This document shows, piece by piece, positions 24,063 through 35,067 of a stretch of DNA of 64,000 bases (positions are counted from its first letter, which is position 1; each line of letters begins with the position of its first letter). The position numbers and the translations under genes are program-made. The DNA lies in the NCBI GenBank assembly GCA_965153355.1, contig OZ231126.1, positions 61,318,001-61,382,000 of the forward strand, in the 5' to 3' direction. The notes below the pieces were generated by a model. That model had not been told where the DNA came from, searched no databases, and saw nothing but the letters and a program-made list of their open reading frames with translations. Source of the stretch: Flaccisagitta enflata. Its lineage: Eukaryota; Chaetognatha; Sagittoidea; Aphragmophora.

Positions 24063-24756
24063 TGGCAGTTGTTTATGGTGCTTCGATATCAGAGTCTTGT
24101 TACTTTTGCCTTTGATTTGATCCTTCTTGACTGCGCACAAAACGTTGATTACGAGATTACCTTGTTGATTTGTGACTATTTGGCTGTAGCTTTTGCAAAG
24201 TCATAGGCTGTTTCTTTTTTTTATCGCGTCAACGCGCGTTGTCATGGAGTAAAAATGAAAACAGGTTTGAATTGGTCATACTCTGGGGATATAACATGCA
24301 GCTCACGTTACCTCACATCGCCCAAGTTAAGCCGTAACAACCCTTTATTCTAAGCTTCCTTATTTCTTTAATTACTTATACAATTTTTTTGAAGAAAAAA
24401 AATGACCGGGACATGATTTTGGCCAAAAACGAATGAAATTCAGTGCATTTGGACAATATTCTTTCGTATTTGTCGCATGGGATCTATTCTAACGCAAGGA
24501 GAAAATTCCGACAACGCATTTTCTCTCGCACTTTCGAGGAACCAACCCAAGTTGACTTTCCTATATTAACTTTAAATGTTTGTAACGTATCGCGATTCTT
24601 TACATCTTGCCTCAATAAGTCTCTCCAAGAAATTTAAGTACCGTTCGTTACCTCGTTTTCTCTTGCTCCGTTGCGTAATCCATCATAAGTTTTATTCTTT
24701 TGTCATTCATTTCAACTTCTGTCGCCTTAAAAAAAAACCTTTAAGAAAAAGCAAAT

Positions 24757-27700
24757 ATGTTCGTGGCGAAGAGCGTAGAAACTGAGCATAAAGACTTGAT
24801 TCACGATGTCGCCTACGATCATTACGGACGAAGGATGGCAACATGCTCCTCCGACCAGAGTATAAAAGTGTGGGACATTGCCGAAGATGGCACCTCGCAA
24901 CAAGTTGCCCATTGGAAGGCTCACTCGGGCAGCGTCTGGAGGGTCACTTGGGCCCATCCGGAGTTCGGCCAAGTTTTGGGTATGTCCCGTTATTGCGTCT
25001 GTTCGGTCCTTAGGGGTAGGTTTTTAGGTGCGACGAAGCACCTCCATAACTGGCTCTGTCCGTTGGTTGGTCGGTCGGTCTGTCTGTAACGCATTCGTTT
25101 GACGATCCACACGTCGCACCTTATTGGCCTACTTGGATGTGCCCAAAAACCGTGCAACTATATACACCCTGACTTATTCAGTTAATATTGCTCGGACACG
25201 CTATCTACTCGCACTTAATTGAACAAGGCCAGATAGGCCAATGATGCGTCCTCCTCTTTATTTATACGGTCTTTTTTTATATGATTATATTTTTAATTGT
25301 CTCACATAATAGTTTCACTTTTAGGGTATTATTGCATGAGGTGCTACTTGATGATTTTGCTTATGTTAACGCTTGATTTGACCTTACTTTACTTAGTCCT
25401 GTTTTATGAGGTCTTTCTTTATATGGTTTTACTATATGGTTCTACTTGAATCTCACTAAAAATGTTTTCTTTAATATCATATGAATTTATGCCATGTTGC
25501 TCTGCTTTATTGATCCAGTTTATGAACCTGTTTAATGATATGACATTTGCATAAAGCAGTAAAAACATTTTTTATCACATATAGTTTAACTATAGAATTA
25601 GATATGTGGTGGTTTGCTTGTGATTCATGTTCGATATGGCATGGATATAGTGGATTATGATGAATGTGTAACTAACCGACCAACGGATGGACATGCCCTC
25701 TTATAGAGATGAGAGGACGCATCTAAAAATGATATGTGGTGGTTTGCTTGTGATTGATGTGGCATAGATATAGTGGATTATGATGAATGTGTAACCAACC
25801 GACTAATGGACGGACATGCCCTCTCATGACGCATCTATAAAACTATGATGATGTTGAATGATGACAACGATGACGATTATGACGATGACGTTGATTATGA
25901 CGACGTTGATTATGACGATGACGTTGATTATGACGATCACGACGACGACGCTGATTATGATGATAGTAGCGATGATGATGATGAATTGATGATGATGATG
26001 GTAACTATGATGATGATGATGATAATTTTATGATGACAACGATAATTTTGATGTCGACGAAAAAAAAACTGATAAAGATGGTGTCAATGAACGATGACGA
26101 TGAGGATTGTAACGTTGACGCTGATGACGACTTATACGACGACGACGATGATGATGATGATGATTATGATGATGACGACGATGATGCTGATGATTATGAT
26201 GCAATATTCTGCAAGATATCATGGATTTCTCGATTTGGACAAACGCGTAACCGACCAACCGACAGACGGACATGGCCTATAAGAGATGCGAGGATGCATC
26301 TAAAAAAGACTAAGTTAATGATCATGTTGCTGAATGATGACAATTGTAACGATGATGCTGATGACAACCACGACGAAGCTGATGACGATGATGATGGTAA
26401 CGATGATGATGACGATGGTAACAATGATGATTATGATGATGATGGGAAAGAAACTATGATAATGATGTCGATGGAAATGATGATTATGATGACTACGCTG
26501 ACGACGACGATGATGATGATGGTAACGATGATGAGGATGATGATGATGGTAGCTATGATGCTGATGCTTATGATGGCGATAATGTTGTTTACGATGGCGA
26601 CGATAATGTTGATGACAACGAAGAAAAAACTGATAATGATGATGTTTATGAATGATGACAATGATGAGGATTGTAACGTTGACGCTAATGATGACGACTT
26701 TGACGACGACGCTGATGATGATGATGATGACAAATATGATGACGACGATGATGACGACGGACATGGCCTATTATAGAGATGCGAGGACGCATCTAAAAAA
26801 ACAAGGCCAAGTAGGCCAATAGATGCGCCGGGTGGATTGCAGGCCTGTATATTGTTCCGTATTCCCCTCCCCCGGGGGGGGGGGGGGAAATAATCAAAGG
26901 GTTTAGAGAAAGGGAAGGAAAAGGAAGGAGAAAAAAAGAATATAACTCTTGGCAGTAAAAAATCGTAAGACTGGATAAGTTAAACACAATTTAACACTAT
27001 TTAAACCTTTAAACCTCTAGTGGTTTATGGGGAAGAAAAACATTGATTTGGTAACGCAACGCGATGAGTCGCGGGGAAGAAAATCAAAGGCAGGGGGGGG
27101 GGAAATAATCAAAAGTTATGGAATTATATACACCCTTGGTGGATTGTCCAACGTTTACATGACCGACCGACCAACCAACCTACTAACGGACAGCTGTTCC
27201 TCTCTCTCACAACTCCTCTCCACACCCCCCCCTGCGGAAGTTAGAGCGCTCAATTCTTCATTGTATTGTCAAATATCTTCTTTTTTTTTCGCGTCCGCTC
27301 GCTTGATCAGCGACTTGTTCCTTCGATCGTACGGCGACCATTTGGGAAGAGGTGTCGGCCGGCGGTGATCCTGGTCAGGAACACGGCGGCTCTTCCTCCG
27401 AGTCGTCATCGTCGTGGGTCAAACGGACTTCGCTCGTCGATTCTCGCACCAGCGTCACCGACGTCAAATTCGCCCCGAAGCATCTCGGCCTTCAACTGGC
27501 CACCTGCTCCTCGGACGGAATGGTGCGCATCTACGAGGCGCCGGATGTCATGAACCTATCCCAATGGAGTCCTCAGCTGGAGATTAACAGCAAAATGTCG
27601 TGCAGTTGCATCGCCTGGAATCCGAGTCGGGCGCATTTGCCCATGATAGCTGGTATGTGGAACGAGAGTCGTCTTTGTTCTTGTCTCTCTTCGCTGAAAT

Positions 27701-29053
27701 ATCGTTGTACTGTCTCGTTGTATTTCTTCTTGTCCTCTTTTTCGCCTCTTCCTCATCATAATCATCATCGTGATCACCATCTCCATCATTTTCGTTTTCA
27801 TTATGATCATAATCAAAGCCTTGGTTATTATTATGTTCTTGTGTCCGCACCGGCCCACTGAATTAATGTTTCAACTGCGCAGTCTTTTAAGTTCATGTCT
27901 TTCCCCACCCCCATCCTCCTTTCCCTGCTAAGCATCATTATCATAATAATCATCTTAACCATCATCACGACGACTGATGCCTCGGCGTTGTCGAAGAACA
28001 GAAACACGCTGAAGTATCGTCGCGCCGTCTCTCTATTTCTCCTCATCACACTTACTCATCCTCTTCATTTTCTTCCTCTTCATTCCTCCCTTTCAGTCGG
28101 ATCCGACGACCCCTCCTCTTCCGGCAACAGCAAAGTCCAAATATACGAATTTAACGAGACCTCCAGAAAGTGGGTCAAAGTCGAAGCCATAGTTGGTGCC
28201 ACTGGTAAGTCAATAGTAAATAGTAGCTTGGCGGTCCAATCTATTACAGCGTGGGTATTTTGCCAGTTCACTCGCGGAGGATTTATAATTCATTTTCAAC
28301 CTCGTATTCACCGTCTTGCGTTTTTGCGCAGAACCCGTTCACGATTTGGCTTTTGCCCCCAACTTTGGTCGTTCTTATCATTTACTCGCCATTGCCTCGC
28401 GCGATGTCAAAATCGTATCGCTGAAGCCCATCGCCCCGGGGAAAGACATGACCAATCACGCCGGAAATTACAGTAAATTCGAAATAAGACAGATCGCGTC
28501 TTTCAACGAACACAATTCACAGGTGAGTTTGTGTGTGTGTGTCTGGGTGTCTCTGCCTCTGTCTGGGTGTCTGTCTGTCTGTCTGTGTCTCTGGGTGCCT
28601 ATGTCTCTGTGTCTGTCTGGGTGCGTGTGTGGCTCAATGCCCGGATGTGTGGGAGTGGAGGCGAAACCCATTGGCGAACATCCTTCGATCTTAATATTGT
28701 GAGTGGACTTAACAATTCATACTCGGACATAATTTTCTCTCCCTTTATACCAGGTATGGCGCGTTTCTTGGAACGTCACCGGCACCATTCTAGCCTCATC
28801 GGGCGACGATGGCTGCGTCCGTTTGTGGAAGGCCAACTACATGGACACTTGGAAATCAATCGGGATGTTAAAAGGCGACGCCCCTGTGGCCAGCGCCACT
28901 TTATCGGGACTTTCCACTTCTTCTCAAACCGCGTCCTCTTCCACTCAAAACTCTCTTAATATGGCGCCCAACAGCGGCGGTAGCGGTGGCATCGGTGTCG
29001 GCCCGCAGTTTGGTGCCAAACCGCTTTATAACACTCTGCCCACTGGGATATAG
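24757..29053 (+). CDS. SEH1: Nucleoporin SEH1 (WD40 protein)
   Basis: Five exons: 24757-24979, 27311-27652, 28097-28204, 28332-28522, 28754-29053 (387 aa; human SEH1L is 360). All junctions are GT-AG and phase-consistent. Exon 1 opens [20 protein letters not shown], and exon 2 carries [10 protein letters not shown] and [20 protein letters not shown]. Exon 5 carries [20 protein letters not shown] and [10 protein letters not shown], all hallmarks of SEH1. In the known family SEH1 is a six-bladed open beta-propeller completed by a blade from its partner; it works in the NUP107-160 (Y) complex of the nuclear pore and at kinetochores, and in GATOR2 for nutrient signalling. The Ser/Gly-rich tail after residue ~310 is longer than in human. 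Intron 1 (2.3 kb) is packed with short transposable elements and GAT repeats; the other introns are short. Confidence 0.96.
25021..25140 (-). mobile_element. HINE-like short element, AGGTGCG subfamily (SEH1 intron 1)
   Basis: The plus strand starts TTTTTAGGTGCGACGAAGCACCT (terminal hairpin), then a GGTTGGTCGGTCGGTC tract. It closes with GTCGCACCTTATTGGCCTAC, which is the tag and GGCC part of the 5' end. Read in element orientation the tag is AGGTGCGACG and the right hairpin arm is its complement over nine bases, while other family copies use a different tag. Confidence 0.7.
25222..25729 (+). mobile_element. HINE-like element, AGATGCG subfamily (SEH1 intron 1)
   Basis: The 5' end is AACAAGGCCAGATAGGCC, followed by the tag GATGCGTCCTC. 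The 3' hairpin is AGATGAGAGGACGCATCT plus AAAAA. The tag matches the complement of the right arm over 11 bases, including loop-side bases. A partial duplicate of its last ~105 bp follows at about 25730-25840. Confidence 0.75.
25840..26800 (+). repeat. GAT/GAC-rich arrays punctuated by AGATGCG-type element 3' ends
   Basis: Two blocks of GATGATGAC-like trinucleotide repeats (about 25845-26205 and 26313-26755) each end in a HINE-like 3' terminus. The first is GACAGACGGACATGGCCTAT..AGATGCGAGGATGCATCT (to about 26307); the second is GACGGACATGGCCTAT..AGATGCGAGGACGCATCT (to about 26796). Both blocks also share a GACGAAGAAAAAACTGATAA-like stretch. The arrays therefore look like tandem duplications of one element with an internal microsatellite. 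The Asp-rich open frames are artefacts. Confidence 0.65.
26797..27140 (+). mobile_element. HINE-like 5' end abutting a TATACACCCC-family element
   Basis: AACAAGGCCAAGTAGGCCAA with the tag AGATGCGCCGGGTGG directly follows the previous element's AAAAA end. It is interrupted by a copy of the 1-833 repeat family (about 26838-27137), with a long G-run, GAAAATCAAAGGCAGG and ATTATATACACCC. A GACCGACCGACCAACC tract resumes at about 27160. Confidence 0.5.
27653..28096 (+). other. SEH1 intron 2, low-complexity pyrimidine/ATC-rich
   Basis: The intron has ATCATC-like and CCTCTTC-like repeats on either side of a unique middle part. The flanking exons join in phase 1 (G|TC). No embedded gene is seen. Confidence 0.6.
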
Positions 29054-29700
29054 GATACGTAAGCGCGATTGGATTGATTGTTACTGTTTTTACTTTGATA
29101 TTGGCCTTTATACCCGATTACTATTAATTGATTTTGTCCCCGCCACACTCTCCCTTGTCACCATACCTTCTCTTTCCTTACCCTGTGACTCTCTCTCAAC
29201 TCGTCTCGCGTGATCCTATATTTGATTTTTAAGGGTAAATTAATTGATATCACTTAAACCTAAAAAAAAAAAGACTCGCCTCGAATGACGTCAGTGTTTG
29301 GATCGTAGGCGCTTTTTTTTCTCTTCGGCTCGAGCGCTTGTTTTTGTCGAATATGGACGTTATCGGCCAAAACTTTTTTCCATTGGCAACTGGCTATGCG
29401 CCAGCGGCGAAATCGGCTATCAAGAATGTGAATCGGCCAAGAGGAAGACTTAGATTTCCGAGGGTGAAACTCCATGATTGCACCGAAGGTAGGTAGGAGG
29501 AAATCGCATGGACTTTCGTGTACACTGAGCGAAAGTAACTTATGGTAGAGTGGGGTAAAATGGGTCAGCGGGGTAAAATGGGTCACTTAAATTTTTTTTA
29601 AAATTCTGATATAACCTAGTGAAATGAAGCGATTTTTGTCCCCGACGAACAGTTTTCGTCGGTGACTATAAAGTAGCAGTGATGCGTTGTCTGTTGTTGA
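29054..29700. other. SEH1 3' flank; GGGGTAAAATGGGTCA repeats
   Basis: Contains two tandem copies of GGGGTAAAATGGGTCA at about 29555-29587, the terminal sequence of a MITE family seen again at 31330, 35536 and 36081. The first exon of the SET-A gene should lie between here and about 31 kb, but I could not identify it. Confidence 0.4.
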
Positions 29701-29719
29701 TGATGATGTTCGTTCGTTT

Positions 29720-30205
29720 AAAACCTTCTCATATCTTTTGAACCAGACCTCAGAAGTTCATGAAATTTTACCAGTGTTAGTTTTATGTCAATGGGAGCTT
29801 GTGTACCAATTTTCAGAAAAATTCATTAACTTTTACTACCCTTTGCCTATTATTTTTGTAGTAATATTTTACTGGACTTAGGCAATTTACATAGGTAGAG
29901 GGTAGTAAAAGTTAATGAATTTTTTTCTGATTTGGTATACAAGTAGAGGGTAGTAAATAAACAACCCCTGCAAAATTCGAATTAAATCTGAAGTCTGGTT
30001 CATGAGATATTAGCTAATTTATGTAGTAATATGTTACTGGGACTTAGGCAATTTTCATAGGTAAAGGGTAGTAAAGTTAAGTGAATTTTTTTATAACTTA
30101 GTAATCAGGTAAATAATGTCAATTAAACAGCTCCTGCAAAATTCGATTTAAATCTGAAGTCTGGTTTATGAGATATAAACTTATTTATGTAGTAATATAT
30201 TACTG
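29720..30205. repeat. ~170-bp direct repeats with an inverted flank
   Basis: Blocks GACTTAGGCAATTT, ATAGGTA(G/A)AGGGTAGTAAA and TGCAAAATTCGA..TTAAATCTGAAGTCTGGTT recur at about 29876-30010 and 30046-30175. An inverted counterpart lies at about 29715-29860 (AACCAGACCTCAGAAGTTCA and TTAACTTTTACTACCCTTT). Confidence 0.55.
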
Positions 30206-30527
30206 CTGTGAGAGTGGGTGAATTGTTCATTGAGGAGATTCGCACTTTTCTCATTTGCATATTGCGGATGACCATTTATTTGTTCAAAGATTTTTGTGTG
30301 ATGCATTTATTAGTTGAATATTATGCTACGTTCACTCATGTTGTTGTTCAGCTTTACAGCAATTTCATTATTATGATTTAAATGATAAATAATTACTAAT
30401 TTAGTTACTTGTAATTCCCAACGCTGAACTACTTATAGTATTCAGAAGATTTGCTCTGGTCAAAGTTCACCTTCATGGTAAAAAGCTTTGCACAAAGGAA
30501 AAAAAAGTCTGCGCGCACACACGCATG

Positions 30528-30745
<218 letters not shown>

Positions 30746-30983
30746 AGAGAGATGAGAGAGAGAGAGATTTTGATACCATGAAATTTGACTTTTTTTTTGA
30801 AAAATGACTTTATTTTTTTAATTTTTTTTTAATTTTTTTTTTTTTTTGAAATTTTTTTCTGAAAAATTTTTGAAATTTTTTTGAAATTTTTTTTTAAAAT
30901 TTTTTTTTTTAAAAATTTTAAAAAAATTTTTTTTTTGAAATTTTTTTGAAATTTTTGAAAATTTTTTTCGTGTGTCTTCTCGA

Positions 30984-31053
30984 GTCGCGTTTACGCGACG
31001 AGAAAGCTTCAAAAATTACAGTCCCCAGTCGGGGACTGTAATTTTGAAGCTTT
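30984..31053. repeat. Two adjacent hairpins, the second with 23-bp arms
   Basis: GTCGCGTTTACGCGAC (30984-30999) has the HINE-like hairpin motif. Immediately after it, about 31003-31026 and 31031-31053 are near-perfect inverse complements (AAGCTTCAAAAATTACAGTC.. and ..GACTGTAATTTTGAAGCTT) around a 4-base loop. A T/A homopolymer-rich stretch (30790-30965) precedes them. Confidence 0.75.
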
Positions 31054-31573
31054 TTTCATCTGTTATGAAAAGAATGATGCCTTGTGGTACTCCAAGACAA
31101 ACATTTGCCCCATTTTTTAAATGCATTGATGCGTAATGCAATAATATTTACAAATAAAATATTTCGGCGTCGCTGGTCATGAAACCAACTTCTGGTTATC
31201 GTGGAGACCAAATGGAGGAAGAAAATCATTGCCCATCGCCTACATACTACAGATGGGTGATCAAACGTGGACAGTGATGTTTTTCAGTTTTTATCAATAT
31301 TTAGCTAAAAAATTAATTTTTAGTAATGTGGGGTAAAATGGGTCACCCTGCTAAAATCACCAAATTTTCAGCGAAAAGCTTGCTATCCCTGCTCATGGAT
31401 TAAAGTATGTGATATAAAGCTCATTTTTCCCACTTCCATATTTTTCCATCCTTTTTTTAAATTTCTTTTGTATTGAATTTGGCAAATAGATTGTGTCAAT
31501 CCATGACCCGGCAAATAAATCGTAACTACATGACCCGGTCTTTTCTTCCCTTCCCTACCCTACTTTTGTATAG

Positions 31574-34500
31574 AAACTCGGAAATTGATAAAAACGATAA
31601 AATTACGCCAACGGTCGGTCTATGATATTAAGGCTCAGCTCGGTCGCGAAATCAGGCAAATCGATGACAGGAACAATTCGTCGTTACGTCCATTGTACCG
31701 GACGAGGGGCTCATTAATCGCTACCATTCCACATTTTTGGTTTTACGCCTTCCTCCATCATCCAAAGGTAATAATTAAGCACTTGTACTTCTCTCGATAG
31801 GAAAAAAGGCCATGTTAGCACCTGGAAGTGATAATCGTTCGCTTCACTCAGATATGCTTTGACAAACTAAATATCTCGCGCAGACCCTAATTCAATGATG
31901 ACATTTTCCTTTTTTTTCCCGCAGTTAAAGAAAATCGTCGGAGAGGGAGACATAATGTGCCTAGCGTTTTTGCGACAAATTGACGTAGAGGACATGCACG
32001 ACGTCAGAGATGGATATTGGTGAGATCTTCTGTCAGTTTGTCTAAGAATGATGGGTCAGTTTCTTCGAAGATGTGATCATTGGTTATTTGCGGAAGATGT
32101 AGTACTGAAACAAGGCCGGATACACGGCCATCAGTTGCGGACGGGGCGGATATGCACGTTTTCCAACTTTTCGACTCGTGCGTACGGACAGACCGACGGA
32201 CTGATTGACCGACGGACGGACAAAGCCTCTTATAGAGTTGCGTGTCCGCAACTAAAAAGAACTATACTTTCATATCATTCTTGATTTTTTTCATTTCTTT
32301 TACATCAATTACATGTGTCCTTTCATTTCGTAGTGTATCCTTTCACTTCGACTCGAACCCATTTTTCACCAACAGCAAGCTCACAAAGACTTGCTGGATT
32401 GCTAGACGACTCTTTGAGTCGTCCACTATCGAAGTCAGTAACCTCTTGCTCCATTAGGCAAATGTCGACGTTGTCTTACATTTTAAACATCCTTTTGTGT
32501 CAGATCTAGTTACATCTGTTTTAGAAATAGCGTCGTTTGAACTTCTAAGAGGGCTTTATCCTTTTTTAGTCGCGGACACGCAACTTTAGCTACTCTACAG
32601 CTTGCCGTCCGTCCCGTAACATTTTTTTTATTCCGAGCGGGTGTCGCACAACTGTTCCTGCCCAACCTCCCGCGACTTGGCTACCGTGTCTCCGGCCATG
32701 TTTGCTTTTTATTGTCCCATCAAAAAAAATTAAAGCTCTTTCAATTTTTGCGCGTGTCATTTGCTTGCTCATAATTGCGTGTGACTGAGCAAATGAAAAG
32801 TTTGTATTTTTACTGTTGTGAGTCAGCCTTGTCTAATTTTTGAGTGTCAGATTGTAATTCCAATTGCTTCTTTATGAACCTCATGAAGTCATGTTATGTA
32901 ATTAATAACGAGGCTACTGGACTTGGTTATAGTGTTTAAAACTATGGATAAATCCATAGCTATAGTCCTTTATTGAAGCAACATATTATTCTCAGTAAAA
33001 CTTCTAAATTTTCAATTATGTAGACTGTCATACTCATTGTCTTCATGAGGATACTGAGGTGATGGAATTAGCTAAGTTCCCCCCCCCCTCCCGTCTGGAA
33101 AAGGGGGAAGGCAACTTGAGGGGTGAAAAAGAGAAGGAAAGTTAGGGGAGGCGGGAAATCGAGGGAGTCTCAGTTTTATACAATCCAGTAATATAGCTAC
33201 GCAGACGGTCGCCTGAATCTCACAAGTGGATACTGCCCTCTTTTTCTCTTCCACTGAGACACATGCAATCACTGACGATCCAGGTCTTACATACTAGATA
33301 CGATCTAGTGCACGATCAAAGTGATTCTCGTCTCCAAAAGATACGAGAAGAGATAGCTATATATCGATTATTAGATATTGCTAGATATCTATATCCGATA
33401 CGATTCACTATTTTTTTTCATAGTTAACTTATAATTACTAATGATTAATTCGGATTAGGCGAAATCTATTTCTAAGATTAGGCGAAAATTATAAAGATTT
33501 CGAATTTGAGACTTGAAATTTTCAACGGTTCAAGAAGAAGAAAATGGGATCTATTGGAAAGGACCAAAAGGACGATATGGATGGGGTAACCATCCCACCA
33601 CCCGGTTCAAAGGATTGTTTTATTTCAGAAATAAATAATTCGTCCATGGCATGAGCATGTCATTCAACATCTTTTGTCTGTTATTCAACTGTTATCAATT
33701 TTGAGCGATTGTCCACCCAAATCTGACTGTAACAAGGCCGGATACACGGCTACCGAAGTCGCGTGCGGGTGGGCAGGGGCCATATTTGAGGTCACCAGAC
33801 CAATTGGGTAGGAGCAGTCAGGTCTAAGAAATAAAATCATTAAAAAAAGTAAAGTGTGACCACTGACCAACCGACCGACGGACAAAGCGGGTTGTAGAGT
33901 CGCGTGCACGCGACTCTCTTTCTCTCTCTCCGACTTTCTCTCTCTCCGACTTTCTTCACCCACTCTCCATTCACACTTCCTTTTTTCTCTCCATTGTCTC
34001 TCCTCGACCTCTCCCTTTCTTCTCCTTCTTACTAATCCTCATTGTTTATCGATGGTCTGTCGGTGATCTGCCTGTCTGTCTGTCTTTCTGTCTGTCTCGT
34101 AGGTCTGTCTCGGTGTTTCACACTGGTTATCGATTCACGATGCAGGAAGGAGTCTCGGTCAGTCTGTCCGATCCGGGTCGATTTTTGCGGTGATTAGACA
34201 CATGTCTTGATAATTGAGGTGATAAAATCAGACTTAAGAATTTCCTATATTTTTTAACCAGATATTGCATTGTATTGCATGCGTTTGGACTTGTGTTACA
34301 GTTTCCAGTTTTCACACCTTTACAAGATAGACACCCTCTGAAGTTTCAGGCTGAGCGAATGGCACAAAACCTGTGTCGCTACCCCCCGCTCACCAAGCGT
34401 ACTGGAAGGATTTTGGCTCTGTTTTCTATTTTCTGCCGTTTCTCTATCTCAGTGGAAAACCAACCCTTGGCTGTCCCGTGTCCTGAAGCTGGAGGACAAA

Positions 34501-34678
34501 GGCGATTCCAACGCCACACAGAAAAACCGGAACAAGAAGTGTTTCTTTTTCACTTGGTTGAAAGAGAAAAGATACTCCAAATGCGAAGAAATTGCCGAGG
34601 TAAAGCAAATCAATGAAATCATATATGTCAAGGATGCATAATTTGGTGTATTACATTTTCATCTACAGCGTGATTGAA
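31574..34678 (+). CDS. SET/NAP-family histone chaperone, paralog A copy 1 (5' exon not found)
   Basis: Exons 31574-31767, 31925-32019, 32334-32433 and 34453-34599 splice in phase. They show NAP-domain signatures: TIPHFWFYAFLHHP (SET has IPNFWVTTFVNHP), VSFHFDSNPFFTNSKLTK (SET has DFYFDENPYFENKVLSK) and CFFFTWLKEK before the EEIAE segment. Exon sizes 194, 95 and 100 are the same as in paralog B. SET/TAF-I proteins bind histones, inhibit PP2A and act in chromatin in the nucleus. The next acceptor (ATCTACAG at 34661-34668) is followed by CGTGATTGA. This gives a stop after two codons (34675-34677), where paralog B continues through its last exon. So A lacks the normal C-terminal NAP strand and acidic tail. 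The first exon should lie left of the duplication and is not seen. It may be a pseudogene or a truncated paralog. Confidence 0.75.
32109..32258 (+). mobile_element. HINE-like short element, AGTTGCG subfamily (SET-A intron)
   Basis: The 5' end is AACAAGGCCGGATACACGGC and the tag AGTTGCGGAC. A GACCGACGGACTGATTGACC tract follows, then the hairpin AGTTGCGTGTCCGCAACT and AAAAA. The tag is the exact complement of the right arm over ten bases. The same element sits at 36727-36876 in the second copy, so the insertion predates the duplication. Confidence 0.8.
32563..32702 (-). mobile_element. HINE-like short element, mixed AGTCGCG/AGTTGCG hairpin
   Basis: The plus strand begins TTTTTAGTCGCGGACACGCAACT and ends CCCGCGACTTGGCTACCGTG then TCTCCGGCCATGTTTG. 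In element orientation the tag AGTCGCG matches the right arm, while the left arm (AGTTGCG) carries one mismatch. The duplicate is at about 37181-37320. Confidence 0.65.
33731..33915 (+). mobile_element. HINE-like short element, AGTCGCGTGC subfamily
   Basis: AACAAGGCCGGATACACGGC, the tag AGTCGCGTGCGGGTGGGCAG, GTCACCAGACCAATTGGGTA, a GACCAACCGACCGACGGAC tract and the hairpin AGTCGCGTGCACGCGACT. The duplicate at 38355-38543 keeps the AAAAAT end that here is replaced by a CT-rich tract. Ten bases of the tag match the complement of the right arm. Confidence 0.8.
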
Positions 34679-35067
34679 GTCCCTATTGAATTTATCATCC
34701 GCAGTGGATCCGTTGCTTATGGGAGAACCCTTACCGACATTACCGATCTGCGCTTCCCGATATGTTGTGAATTCTTCGGGGGAAACTGGTCATCGGGTAT
34801 TTCATCGATCGTTTTGAAGCATTGACGAAGTGTCGTGATTAACTAACGGATCGGCCAAGGTTCCCGACTTCCCCTACATCCGAAAAGACGAAACTATTGT
34901 TAACTCCTGCCTACCTGCTTTACGTCGTCGTATGTGCAAATGTCGCTCCTCTATTTCGCAGTTGATTTTCGGTGCTTTTCATCATTCCGTTGTCAACTAT
35001 CGCATGATCGCGTGGATTTTAATTCTTTCCAGAAGATTAATGCAAAACGCGTCTCGTTTGGGGAAAC

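Noticed and set aside
23430-24140. 236-codon minus-strand Asn/Thr ORF and matching Leu/Val plus-strand ORFs
   Set aside because: Trinucleotide (TTG)n low complexity with no conserved domain.
26030-26776. 248-codon Asp-rich ORF in SEH1 intron 1
   Set aside because: GAT/GAC repeat within an intron. The frame runs through two transposable-element ends.
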